Notes: generated by a model not told the origin, from the letters alone. A stretch of 9,278 nt of DNA from Planctomycetota bacterium (GCA_029259935.1 JAJDEH010000402.1:1-9278), one strand, 5' to 3'. Shown: positions 1 to 7,702, counted from the first letter of the stretch. Numbers and translations: made by a program.

Positions 1-415
<415 letters not shown>

Positions 416-484
416 ATCCAACACTTTTGGATTCCAGTAAAAATTTGTCGGCTGGCGCTGACTAAAGCCATCTACTGATTACCT

Positions 485-516
485 AAGTTCATGTAGTTTT
501 ATCGCTGCATGGACTT
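485..516 (+). other. RNA hairpin in the 23S-5S spacer, probable processing signal
   Basis: The spacer between 23S and 5S rRNA holds no tRNA. Positions 485-496 pair with 505-516 over 12 consecutive base pairs around the 8-base loop TTTTATCG. Two pairs (489-512 and 494-507) are U-G wobbles when read as + strand RNA; the opposite strand would have A-C mismatches there, so the structure is specific to the rRNA precursor. It ends two or three bases before the 5' end of 5S. Double-stranded stems beside rRNA ends are common cleavage sites for RNase III or RNase E-type enzymes, so a role in releasing 5S is inferred; which enzyme acts here cannot be seen. Confidence 0.65.
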
Positions 517-517
517 C

Positions 518-627
<110 letters not shown>

Positions 628-638
628 TTTTAAACAAT

Positions 639-672
639 AAAACCCCTGGCACTTCGGTGCGAGGGGTTTTTT
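639..672 (+). terminator. Intrinsic terminator of the rRNA operon
   Basis: A hairpin with arms AAAACCCCT-G-GCAC and GTGC-G-AGGGGTTTT encloses the very stable C(UUCG)G tetraloop at 652-657. Only one internal G-G mismatch interrupts 13 pairs, and the 3' arm runs into six Ts (667-672). It starts 12 bases after 5S. The A-tract/U-tract symmetry would also allow some termination from the opposite strand. Confidence 0.95.
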
Positions 673-799
673 ATGCGCGCCGCGCTGGCGAATTTTCTGC
701 CGGGATTGACGACCGCGAAACCCGGGAAGGCATTGCTCTTCGCCGATCGGTCGAGGAAGATGGAGAGCTAGGGCACGGTTGGCTTACAAGGTTTTCTCC

Positions 800-2182
800 A
801 TGGCTCGCAGTCGCTTGCTGAATACCGTGGTCGGCAAATTGCTGGCCACCAGCCATTCGCCCGTCTTTGTCTTGGACAGCCAGCGTTGTATTGTCTATGG
901 CAATGCGGCTTTTTTTCAGTGGGCGGGCGATCCAGGGCAGGAATTGATCGGAGTCCAATGCGACTATCACTCCAGCCCGGAATTCGGCGTGCTACGTGAA
1001 ATGGCGGCCAAGTTGTGTCCTCCCGCCGAAGTTTTCGCGGGCCAACTTGTAACCGCGGAGATTTCTGGTGGCCGGCCGGGCGACAGGATTTCACGTCGCA
1101 ACGCGTCGTTTCTACCGATCGGATCCGACGATGACGAAATTGTCGCGGTGATCGCGGCAGTAGACGGGGAAGAAGTTCCGTCGGCCGATACGTCCGCAGA
1201 CCGACTCAATTCGATCACAACCGACCTCCACCAACGGCTTCGAACTCTGCGCGACCAAGCCGTGTTGCGGTTCGGCATCGACCGCTTGATCGGCGATAGT
1301 TTGTCGATCCGGCGGATTCGTGATCAGGTTCGCTTCGCGCACCGCTCGAGAGTTCACTCGGTGATCCATGGTCCGGTTGGGAGCGGTCGCGAGCACACCG
1401 CCAGGACCATTCATTACGGCGATGCTCCAGCTTCCGCCGCTCGATTGGTTCCGGTCGCCTGCCCGCTCATGGATGCCGAACTGATCCAAGCGACGATCAC
1501 CAACGTGATTCGCAATCCGGTGGATCAAGGGCCCGCGACCCTGTTGCTGCTGGATGTCGACCAGCTACCCGAAACGGCACAATACGAACTTTCGGGATTC
1601 TTCGATCTGCCAGGATTCGATCTAGCCACGCTATCGACCGCGCGTTCGGATTTAATCCAGTTGGCCTCGGACGGCAAATTCCGCAAGGATCTGGCGGCCA
1701 GGCTAAGCACGCTGGTCATTCATTTGCCTGGATTAAGCGAGCGGCGAGAAGATATCCCTCCCTTGGCACAGGTGTTCTTGGAACAATTCAATTCGACCGG
1801 CGGCAGGCAATTGAGCGGCTTTTCGCCAGAGGCATTGGATCAATTGGCGGCGTATGCGTGGCCGGGCAATGTGGACGAGCTGGCGGAAACCGTTCATGAA
1901 GCCTGCGCTTCGGCCGAGGGTACGATCGTCAACGCGTGGGATTTGCCGCAACGGCTGCGTTACGCGGCCGACGCCGAAGCGTTTCCCCGAGAGGAAGATG
2001 AGCGGATCGTCTTGGATGACTTTTTGGCCGAAATTGAAGCGGAACTGATTCATCGCGCGCTACAACGGGCCAAAGGCAACAAGACGAAGGCCGCCGCCCT
2101 ATTGGGCGTGACCCGGGCAAGACTGCATCGGCGAATCGATCAAATGATGGAAGGTTCGCCCACCGGGAACGGGGAAGGTTAA
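800..2182 (+). CDS. PAS / degenerate sigma-54-type AAA+ / Fis-HTH transcriptional regulator
   Basis: 460-residue cytoplasmic DNA-binding regulator. Residues about 13-118 look like a PAS sensor domain (SPVFVLDSQ, IVYGNAAFF). About 160-385 is an AAA+ domain of the sigma-54 activator family: VPVAC (217-221), FRKDLAARL with both arginine-finger positions (294-302), LPGLSERREDIPPLA (309-323) and WPGNVDEL (354-361). A Fis-type helix-turn-helix ends the protein (about 412-449; NKTKAAALLGVTRARLHRRI). Several key residues are lost: the Walker A lysine is Arg197 (GPVGSGRE), the Walker B glutamate is Val253 (LLLLDVD), the sensor II arginine is Asp359, and the GAFTGA loop is missing, with the stretch between VPVAC and the Walker B strand clearly shortened. 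It therefore probably binds DNA without ATP-driven sigma-54 activation. ATG 800 has AAGG eight bases upstream; an in-frame TTG at 779 would add seven residues. Ligand and targets are unknown. Confidence 0.9.
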   Translation: MARSRLLNTVVGKLLATSHSPVFVLDSQRCIVYGNAAFFQWAGDPGQELIGVQCDYHSSPEFGVLREMAAKLCPPAEVFAGQLVTAEISGGRPGDRISRRNASFLPIGSDDDEIVAVIAAVDGEEVPSADTSADRLNSITTDLHQRLRTLRDQAVLRFGIDRLIGDSLSIRRIRDQVRFAHRSRVHSVIHGPVGSGREHTARTIHYGDAPASAARLVPVACPLMDAELIQATITNVIRNPVDQGPATLLLLDVDQLPETAQYELSGFFDLPGFDLATLSTARSDLIQLASDGKFRKDLAARLSTLVIHLPGLSERREDIPPLAQVFLEQFNSTGGRQLSGFSPEALDQLAAYAWPGNVDELAETVHEACASAEGTIVNAWDLPQRLRYAADAEAFPREEDERIVLDDFLAEIEAELIHRALQRAKGNKTKAAALLGVTRARLHRRIDQMMEGSPTGNGEG

Positions 2183-2207
2183 TTGACGTCATCCCGCGGG
2201 GCGACAC

Positions 2208-2900
2208 TCACTTCTTTGGCACCGACAGCGAATCGCCGCTGTCTTTTGGCCCCAGGGACAAAATGAACGGGACGCTCCGCCGAGCCCACTCTTGCGGATC
2301 GGGATAAAGCGCCGCGCCCTCGCCCATGCAACTATCGAGCATTTCCGTGTGGACCATGCCTGGCGTCAGCGGAATGGCCGCAAGGTTTCGCGGCAAATCG
2401 TAAGCCAGTGCTTTGGTGAGTCCTTCGATGGCGTACTTGCTGGCACAGTACGGAGCCATGTCTTTCGCCACCGACCTTCCCCAACCCGAACTGAAGTTGA
2501 CGATGACCCCTGAACCCCGTTCGATCATCGCCGGGACAAAATGACGAAGGACATAAAACACTCCCTTGATGTTCACGTCGATCAGTTTGGAAAAGTCTCC
2601 CGCGGCAATCCGCCACAATGGCGCGTTTTCATTGATCAAGGCGGCATTGTTGATCAACAGATCGGGCGGCCCCCCGTTTTCCAAGACGTCCGCCGCCCAC
2701 GACGCGACTTGATCGTCGTCGCTGACGTCCAAGCTGTCGAATTTGTGCGGGCCGCCGAATTCGTCGCCTAGACTTGCGACCGCGTCGGCCGACCGCGCGC
2801 AGCCAATCACCACATGGCCGGCGGCAACAAACTGCTCGACCATCGCTCGTCCCAGGCCTTTGCTGACTCCGGTGACTACGATCCGGCGCGATTCCGACAT
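2208..2900 (-). CDS. Short-chain dehydrogenase/reductase (SDR family)
   Basis: 230-residue soluble NAD(P)-dependent oxidoreductase with a classical SDR Rossmann fold. Visible motifs are the nucleotide-binding TGVSKGLG (10-17), an Arg after the second strand (CARS) that favours NADP(H), the acidic residue of LDV (Asp58), NNAA (84-87), the catalytic Asn of DVNIKG (Asn110), Ser138 in NFSS, and the active-site YCASK with Tyr151 and Lys155. The Tyr-Lys and Ser-Tyr spacings are normal. TPGMVHTEM follows as in the family, and the length is typical. The substrate cannot be read from the sequence. ATG at 2900 is chosen because GGAAAG lies seven bases before it; a TTG at 2915 in the same frame would overlap that site. 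It is convergent with the regulator upstream (25 bases apart) and divergent from the sigma factor gene, so it is probably transcribed alone. Confidence 0.93.
   Translation of the reverse strand: MSESRRIVVTGVSKGLGRAMVEQFVAAGHVVIGCARSADAVASLGDEFGGPHKFDSLDVSDDDQVASWAADVLENGGPPDLLINNAALINENAPLWRIAAGDFSKLIDVNIKGVFYVLRHFVPAMIERGSGVIVNFSSGWGRSVAKDMAPYCASKYAIEGLTKALAYDLPRNLAAIPLTPGMVHTEMLDSCMGEGAALYPDPQEWARRSVPFILSLGPKDSGDSLSVPKK
2224..2247 (+). terminator. Probable intrinsic terminator of the + strand regulator gene
   Basis: GACAGCG (2224-2230) and CGCTGTC (2237-2243) form a perfect 7-bp stem with a six-base loop, followed directly by TTTT (2244-2247). It lies 41 bases after the stop codon of the PAS/AAA+ gene and inside the last codons of the convergent dehydrogenase gene, where it would double as coding sequence. 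Read on the - strand there is no trailing T run. The short U tract makes the call moderate. Confidence 0.5.
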
Positions 2901-2907
2901 GGCATTG

Positions 2908-2913
2908 CTTTCC
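2908..2913 (-). promoter_or_regulatory. Ribosome binding site deciding the SDR start
   Basis: Read on the - strand this is GGAAAG, seven bases ahead of the ATG at 2900. The alternative TTG start at 2915-2913 overlaps it, which argues for the shorter protein. Confidence 0.6.
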
Positions 2914-3184
2914 AATTGACTCTTGGTTTCGATCGTCCCCGAGCGCGGCTGATCCTTCTGTCATATCTTGAGAAGATGATAGTCTCTCGCCAACCGCACG
3001 GCCAGCCGCACGTGCCTCGAGGAAAAAGAGCTGCCATTTTCCTGATCTTGCTGGGAAAACGGACTTTCGTCGGTGACATAACTGTAGCCGTGGGAATGAC
3101 TCCTCATCAGAATCACCACTCGGCCGACGCTGGCAGCTCGCCAAGATTTGGGACGAGTCGCGTGCGATGAAGTTAGGATGGTAA
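2914..3184. other. Divergent intergenic region between SDR and sigma factor genes
   Basis: About 270 bases that must hold the promoters of the SDR gene (-) and of the sigma factor cluster (+). AGGA at 3175-3178 is the likely ribosome binding site of the sigma factor gene, six bases before its ATG. I could not identify convincing -35/-10 pairs, an ECF-type GGAAC/CGTC promoter, or a strong operator palindrome. Open frames crossing it on the - strand lack recognisable protein features. Confidence 0.4.
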
Positions 3185-3745
3185 ATGAGAAAGGGTTCAC
3201 GCAGACGCCCCAATTTTGACAGCCGGCACGTGACACGCATTGATGCTCCATCGCTTCAGGATTTGATCGACGCCCATGGCGCGGCGCTCACCTTATACGC
3301 GCGGCAGTGGTGCCGCGCTCCGGAAGACGCCGTGCAAGAAGCAATGATCGAATTAGTGCGACAGGATCCCGTTCCCCATAACCTTGTCGGGTGGCTTTAC
3401 ACGACCGTCAGGCGTCGCGCCATGAATCTGGCGCGTGCCGAACGCCGCCGGACGAAACATCATCACCAGGCCGAACAACAGCGAGCCTCGTGGTTTGTCC
3501 CGTTGGATAACGATTTGGACTTGGAGTACGAGATTTTTCTCGATCGCTTGCCCCGCCTGGAGCGAGAGATCATCGTGGCCCGAATTTGGGGAGAGCGCTC
3601 GTTTGCCGAAATCGCCAACTTGGTAGGCCAATCCATCAGCACCGTTCACCGTCGCTACCAGCGGGCATTGTCCGACTTGGAATGCATGATCAACGAACTT
3701 GAGAATTCGAGACAAACCAATGAATCAAGATCGCCCCTCGCCTAA
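3185..3745 (+). CDS. ECF-type RNA polymerase sigma factor (sigma-70 family)
   Basis: 186-residue protein predicted to direct RNA polymerase to an alternative promoter set. Region 2 covers about 23-92: APEDAVQEAMIEL (45-57) matches the core-binding DAEDLVQEVFLRL motif, and GWLYTTVRRRAMNLARAERR (69-88) matches the -10 recognition helices. A short linker leads to region 4 (about 116-166), with LPRLEREIIVARIWGERSF (122-140) and the helix-turn-helix EIANLVGQSISTVHRRYQRAL (142-162) for -35 contact. There is no region 1 or 3, as expected for ECF sigma factors, and no extra C-terminal sensory domain. ATG 3185 follows AGGA at a good distance. Its 3' end overlaps the next gene by 26 bases, so the two are probably translated in a coupled way. 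The overlap with a membrane protein gene suggests control by sequestration, inferred from gene order. Confidence 0.92.
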   Translation: MRKGSRRRPNFDSRHVTRIDAPSLQDLIDAHGAALTLYARQWCRAPEDAVQEAMIELVRQDPVPHNLVGWLYTTVRRRAMNLARAERRRTKHHHQAEQQRASWFVPLDNDLDLEYEIFLDRLPRLEREIIVARIWGERSFAEIANLVGQSISTVHRRYQRALSDLECMINELENSRQTNESRSPLA

Positions 3746-4433
3746 TGATGACGAACCGGCTTCACCGACGCCCACCGAACAGCGATTAAAACAAGTGCGG
3801 CCGCGTCCGGTGACGTTTAATGCCGAGACGATTCTAGATGCGGCCAGCGCGTCGCGGGGGCAAGTTGCTTTGCCAACCCGCATTGCAGGCGGACGTCAAA
3901 GCGGCTCCGGCCGTTGGCTTACCGTCGCCGTGTCCTGGACATGCGGCGCGGCCGCCGGCGCGTTACTGACCTTTCTATTGTTGACGCCGGGAAAAGATAA
4001 CTCTGGCACAACAACCGAAGGTGAAGCGAAGCCGGCGCAAGCCCCGGAGGCCGAATTCGCCGTCATCGACAATAGCATTGCTCCCGAGAGCAACATCGCT
4101 CCCGAGCGGAATACTAGCCAACTACCGCGCGGACGCTTGGACCTTGACGGCCCCTGGTCTCGCAATGAACGGCTTGTCTCCGCGCGGCTCCGCGAAATGC
4201 ACCGACCAACATCGGCGGTCGAGCCTCCGCTGATGGCCGGCAACTATGTACGGCTTCATTCGTCGCGACGGTCGCCTGTAGAAGTTGCAACCGTGGAGGA
4301 GCCGCTTGGACGGTCAGACTTGTTGGACCCTGGAGCGACTCCCATCGAAACAACCAACAGTCCCACTCTCTCCATCAACCCAGAGGCGCTGCTGCGGGAG
4401 CTGCTCGGGGTCGCTCCGAATTCCCGGCTATAA
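3720..4433 (+). CDS. Single-pass membrane protein, candidate anti-sigma factor
   Basis: 237-residue protein I do not recognise by sequence. Residues 1-65 are polar and proline-rich, predicted cytoplasmic. WLTVAVSWTCGAAAGALLTF (66-85), running on to about 89, is one membrane helix. The remaining ~150 residues are probably outside the membrane and look low in fold content, with a six-residue tandem repeat (SIAPES/NIAPER) at 119-130. The topology and the position overlapping the sigma factor gene fit a membrane anti-sigma factor, but the zinc-binding HxxxCxxC motif of ZAS anti-sigma factors is absent, so this role is inference. ATG 3720 is preferred; a TTG at 3699 would add seven residues and deepen the overlap. 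No clear Shine-Dalgarno precedes 3720, consistent with translational coupling to the sigma factor. Confidence 0.8.
   Translation: MNQDRPSPNDDEPASPTPTEQRLKQVRPRPVTFNAETILDAASASRGQVALPTRIAGGRQSGSGRWLTVAVSWTCGAAAGALLTFLLLTPGKDNSGTTTEGEAKPAQAPEAEFAVIDNSIAPESNIAPERNTSQLPRGRLDLDGPWSRNERLVSARLREMHRPTSAVEPPLMAGNYVRLHSSRRSPVEVATVEEPLGRSDLLDPGATPIETTNSPTLSINPEALLRELLGVAPNSRL
4074..4109 (+). repeat. Two-copy 18-base tandem repeat within the membrane protein gene
   Basis: Units 4074-4091 and 4092-4109 share the core GCTCCCGAG and encode SIAPES and NIAPER. It lies in the predicted linker just outside the membrane helix. The divergence between the copies (five mismatches in 18) indicates an old duplication. 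Confidence 0.6.
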
Positions 4434-4474
4434 GCGGATCGCACGCCTACTTCATATCTGAGAGGAAAAATTAG

Positions 4475-6034
4475 ATGACCGCGTCATTTTGGCCACCTGT
4501 CCGTGATCTTGCACTGTTCTCGCTTGTCGTCTTGGTCGCGGTTGCTCAATGCACAGCGCAAGAATCGCCGACCAATCTGGATCGCTGGGCCGAGCGGCTG
4601 GACGAACAAACTGGAATTCTCATACGGACCAAGGAATTGACGCTCTATCCACAAGCCGAGTCGAGGCCCGCCCTCAAGCACCGCTTGCTGCCGGATGCCT
4701 TGGATGCGTTGCCTGGCAACGCGGCGGTTTACTACCTCAAGGCGCAAGGTTTTCTTGAACAGACTTCGGCCCGAGATCGAATCTCCAAGATCAATCAGGA
4801 CGCCCTGGCGCGGGCCAAGAAAGAAGGGAAGGAATTTGGTGAACTACCGCCCTACGTTTGGCTCGACACGCCGCCGGATTTGCTGCCCGTGGACGAAGTG
4901 AAAGAATATTTGAAGCTGACGGACTTTCAACAAATGTTCATTCGCGAGGGAGTTCGCCGCGCCCACTTCGACATGGATCGCCGATTCCGTGAGGTCGACG
5001 ACCCCATCGGGTACTTGCTGCCAGAGATTCAGAGCTTACGCGAGATTGCCCGCAATCAGAGCATACGCTGCCGACTGGCGATCGCCGAAGATCGGATTGA
5101 GGACGCCATCGAGATCACGGGACAGCAGTTCGCCATGGCTCGACATCTGGGCGAGGATGATTTTCTGGTTTCGAACCTAGTGGGAATCGCGATCACCACC
5201 ATTGCCTGGAACGACGCGCTTTATTTGGTCCAGCATCCGCAATCGCCCAATCTCTATTGGGCATTGGCCGCGATGCCCCGGCCGCTGGTCGAAACACGGC
5301 GGGCCATGGCCGTCGAACGTCAATTTCTGTACCACCAAGTCAAGCTATTGAAAGAAGTAGACGAAACGCCGCGTTCGGTTGGGTACTGGCAGGAGTTCAT
5401 CGACCGCTTGCTGCCCCAAATGGGCATGCTGGGATCGGAAGTCGGCCTTCCCTCGCTTTCGGAAGATCCGGAGGCAGCCCGAGCGGCATTGGTCGCCTTT
5501 GTCGCGGCGGCATATCCGGGGGCGAAGGACTATTTGATTCGCGAGCAAAAAATTCCTCGCGATCAAGTCGAAGCCTATCCAACGGCACAGGTCGTCTTCT
5601 TGGCCATGGTTCGGTTTTATGACCAGTGGCGAGATGAAGTCTTCAAATGGACGCACGTTCCGTTTTGGCAGGGCCGCTTGGCGATGGCCTCGGTCGACGT
5701 CGATGCGGCACTCAATCAGGCGGCCAACCGTTACGGCTGGTGCGCCTTGCCGACTCAGACGCTGCTGCCGGCCGTCTTCGCGGTGCGCAACGCCGAGGCA
5801 CGCTGCGTTCAAACGGTCGCATTGTTGCAAACCGTGGAAGCGGTCCGTATGTATGCCGCGGAGCATGACGGCAAGCTGCCTCCCGCGCTCGACGCACTAC
5901 CGGTTCCAGCACCGATGGAGCCGTTCACCGGAAAGCCGATCGAATACGAACTGCTGGGGACGCGGGCCGTGCTAAGTGGCCACGCGCTTCCTGGCGTGCG
6001 TTATAGGCTGATCCTGCGTATTGCCAAGCAATAA
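4475..6034 (+). CDS. Exported planctomycete protein of unknown function (519 residues)
   Basis: I do not recognise a named family. Residues 1-29 form a signal peptide with hydrophobic core LALFSLVVLVAVA, cleavage probably near TAQ-ES; Cys26 lies in AVAQC, a poor lipobox. The mature protein is mainly helical and charged, with no visible catalytic motif. The tail, about 437-502, has the pattern AEARCVQTVALLQTVEAVRM, then HDGKLPPALDAL, PFTGKPIEY and AVLSG. It recalls the helix plus 'PxDPFxGKPLxY' ending common in uncharacterised planctomycete proteins and vaguely the pseudopilin head domain. AGAGGA eight bases before ATG 4475 supports the start. The gene begins 41 bases after the membrane protein gene and ends 51 bases before the DUF1559 gene, so it sits in the middle of the apparent sigma factor operon. 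Periplasmic or surface location is inferred from the signal peptide. Confidence 0.88.
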   Translation: MTASFWPPVRDLALFSLVVLVAVAQCTAQESPTNLDRWAERLDEQTGILIRTKELTLYPQAESRPALKHRLLPDALDALPGNAAVYYLKAQGFLEQTSARDRISKINQDALARAKKEGKEFGELPPYVWLDTPPDLLPVDEVKEYLKLTDFQQMFIREGVRRAHFDMDRRFREVDDPIGYLLPEIQSLREIARNQSIRCRLAIAEDRIEDAIEITGQQFAMARHLGEDDFLVSNLVGIAITTIAWNDALYLVQHPQSPNLYWALAAMPRPLVETRRAMAVERQFLYHQVKLLKEVDETPRSVGYWQEFIDRLLPQMGMLGSEVGLPSLSEDPEAARAALVAFVAAAYPGAKDYLIREQKIPRDQVEAYPTAQVVFLAMVRFYDQWRDEVFKWTHVPFWQGRLAMASVDVDAALNQAANRYGWCALPTQTLLPAVFAVRNAEARCVQTVALLQTVEAVRMYAAEHDGKLPPALDALPVPAPMEPFTGKPIEYELLGTRAVLSGHALPGVRYRLILRIAKQ

Positions 6035-6085
6035 CCTCGTGGAACCTACGATCATTCCAACTCACCTCACGACAAGAACTTCGTC

Positions 6086-7678
6086 ATGACAAAACTAGAC
6101 TGCTCGGTTCACCGCCGTTGTTCGCTCTTTTGCTTGGTCATTGGCATGTCCACTTGGACATCGACCGCCCCCGCCCAGCAGCCCGTGTCAGAAGTCGCTG
6201 ACGACGAAAACATTCTCGCGCCATTTGTGGGCGAAACCACGTTCCTTATCCTCAAGGTCGACCCCGCGCGTCTCGGCCTCCCCAAGGACGAGGTGTGGTC
6301 CACTCTTCCACCGGAAGCGAAAACAGCCCTTGCACAAGCCTCCAAGACCTTGGCCGCTTCGATCCAACAGTTGCAAACACTGGCCGACGGCCACCCTATT
6401 TACGCAACCGTGGGCATTCCCGAGTCCAAAACAACGGGCGCGGCATTCTGCTTCCGCCGCAAGACATCCGCCCAAAATACTCAGGTCATCAAGGCGTTTG
6501 CCAAAGATCGGCTCCGCGCCCATGCGAACGTGCAAGGCGATTACCTGGTGGTCGTTCCTCAAGGTGGAAAACAAACCATCGCTTCGCCTGCCTCGGATTC
6601 CACGCACGCTGCCATCCGGGCGGCATTCAAGGAAGTTGCCGCGCATCCCATGCAAGCGGTCGTTGTACCGCCAGATCATGTTTGGCGCACCCTGCGGGAA
6701 CTGGCTCCCCAGTTGCCGCCCCAATTTGGCGGCGGCCCCAGCCGCGTACTCACCGACGGAGTTCAGTGGGTTGGCATCGGCCTCGATCCCGCACGGCTTC
6801 GCCTTGAGGTTGTCATACAATCGGCCAGCGAGAGAGCCGCCGCCGAATTTGCCGCTCATTTGCCGACCATGTTGCGAACCGTCAGCGAGACAATCCACCA
6901 AGAGTTCGCGGCGGAGTTCGGCGGCGAATTAGTTGGCTGGCTTAAGCCGCAAGTTGACGGCAGCAAGGTCCGAATACAATTCGACGGACTCGAAGAGACT
7001 GGCGGCAAGTTGGCGTTGGTCTCGCGCATCACCCGGCTGATGGAAGGGAAGGCGCGCCGGCAGAAAACTCAACAGAATTTTCGACAAATTTTGATCGCGA
7101 TGCACAACTACCACGAAAACTATGCGACGCTTCCACCCGCCGACAAACATCGCGACAAGGACGGCAAGCATCACTTGAGTTGGCGCGTGCACCTGTTGCC
7201 GTACCTTGAGCAACAAGCACTTTATGACGAGTTTCATCTGGACGAGCCGTGGGACAGTCCGCACAACAAAAAGCTGATCGAGAAGATGCCCGACGTATTT
7301 GTCCAACGGTCACTAGATCCTTCTCAGCCCGCCAGTAAGCCAGGGCATACCGCGTTTCTCGCCCCGGTGGGTGAAGGCACTATTTTCGGAGGCAAGAACG
7401 CGACCAAGCTTCAGCAGATCACCGATGGCACGAGTACGACGGCCGCGTTGCTGGTGGTGTCGCCCAAACATGCCGTGCCGTGGACTGCTCCCGTCGATTA
7501 TTCATTGGACGCGCAAGATCCTCTAGCTGGAGTCTTGATCGGCCCTGAAGGAACATGGATCTGCGGCTTTGCCGACGGCAGCGTGTCGCATCTGCGAGGA
7601 GACATGTCCGCCAAAACGGCTCTGCACCTATTTCAAATGGACGACGGAAACCCAATCGACTTCAAGCAAATCCGGTAG
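6086..7678 (+). CDS. Exported DUF1559-domain protein with a large N-terminal region
   Basis: 530-residue protein. Residues 1-30 look like a signal peptide (core CSLFCLVIG, cleavage APA-QQ at 30/31). Residues about 40-320 are an uncharacterised region (LILKVDPARLGLP near 54-66). About 330-525 is DUF1559: NFRQILIAMHNYHENYATLP (331-350), SWRVHLLPYLEQQALYDEFH (365-384), HLDEPWDSPHNKKL (384-397), TDGTSTTAALL (447-456), AVPWTAP (463-469) and the FADGSV motif (495-500). Most DUF1559 proteins begin with a type IV pilin-like methylation segment (GFTLIELL); here that is missing and the domain sits at the C-terminus of an otherwise secreted protein. No biochemical role is established for the family. No clear Shine-Dalgarno precedes ATG 6086. 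It is the last gene of the sigma factor cluster, and no strong terminator was found just after it. Confidence 0.92.
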   Translation: MTKLDCSVHRRCSLFCLVIGMSTWTSTAPAQQPVSEVADDENILAPFVGETTFLILKVDPARLGLPKDEVWSTLPPEAKTALAQASKTLAASIQQLQTLADGHPIYATVGIPESKTTGAAFCFRRKTSAQNTQVIKAFAKDRLRAHANVQGDYLVVVPQGGKQTIASPASDSTHAAIRAAFKEVAAHPMQAVVVPPDHVWRTLRELAPQLPPQFGGGPSRVLTDGVQWVGIGLDPARLRLEVVIQSASERAAAEFAAHLPTMLRTVSETIHQEFAAEFGGELVGWLKPQVDGSKVRIQFDGLEETGGKLALVSRITRLMEGKARRQKTQQNFRQILIAMHNYHENYATLPPADKHRDKDGKHHLSWRVHLLPYLEQQALYDEFHLDEPWDSPHNKKLIEKMPDVFVQRSLDPSQPASKPGHTAFLAPVGEGTIFGGKNATKLQQITDGTSTTAALLVVSPKHAVPWTAPVDYSLDAQDPLAGVLIGPEGTWICGFADGSVSHLRGDMSAKTALHLFQMDDGNPIDFKQIR

Positions 7679-7702
7679 CGCGACCGACGGAACGACTCGC
7701 GG

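Noticed and set aside
647..661. TGGCAC followed shortly by TGC, resembling a sigma-54 promoter ahead of the AAA+ regulator gene
   Set aside because: The -12 element lacks the TTGC form and the bases are fully explained by the rRNA terminator stem and its UUCG loop.
2629..3240. 203-codon - strand frame overlapping the SDR gene and reaching into the sigma factor gene
   Set aside because: The SDR frame has every catalytic motif in the shared part; this translation is Arg-rich and without domain features.
4538..4555. AVAQC, a possible lipobox in the 519-residue exported protein
   Set aside because: Gln directly before Cys is unfavourable for signal peptidase II, and a normal signal peptidase I site lies a few residues later.
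6141..6932. 263-codon + strand frame and 237-codon - strand frame (6188-6901) inside the DUF1559 gene
   Set aside because: Both are out-of-frame shadows with Pro/Arg/Ser-rich or patternless translations, while the 6086-7678 frame carries a signal peptide and the DUF1559 motifs.
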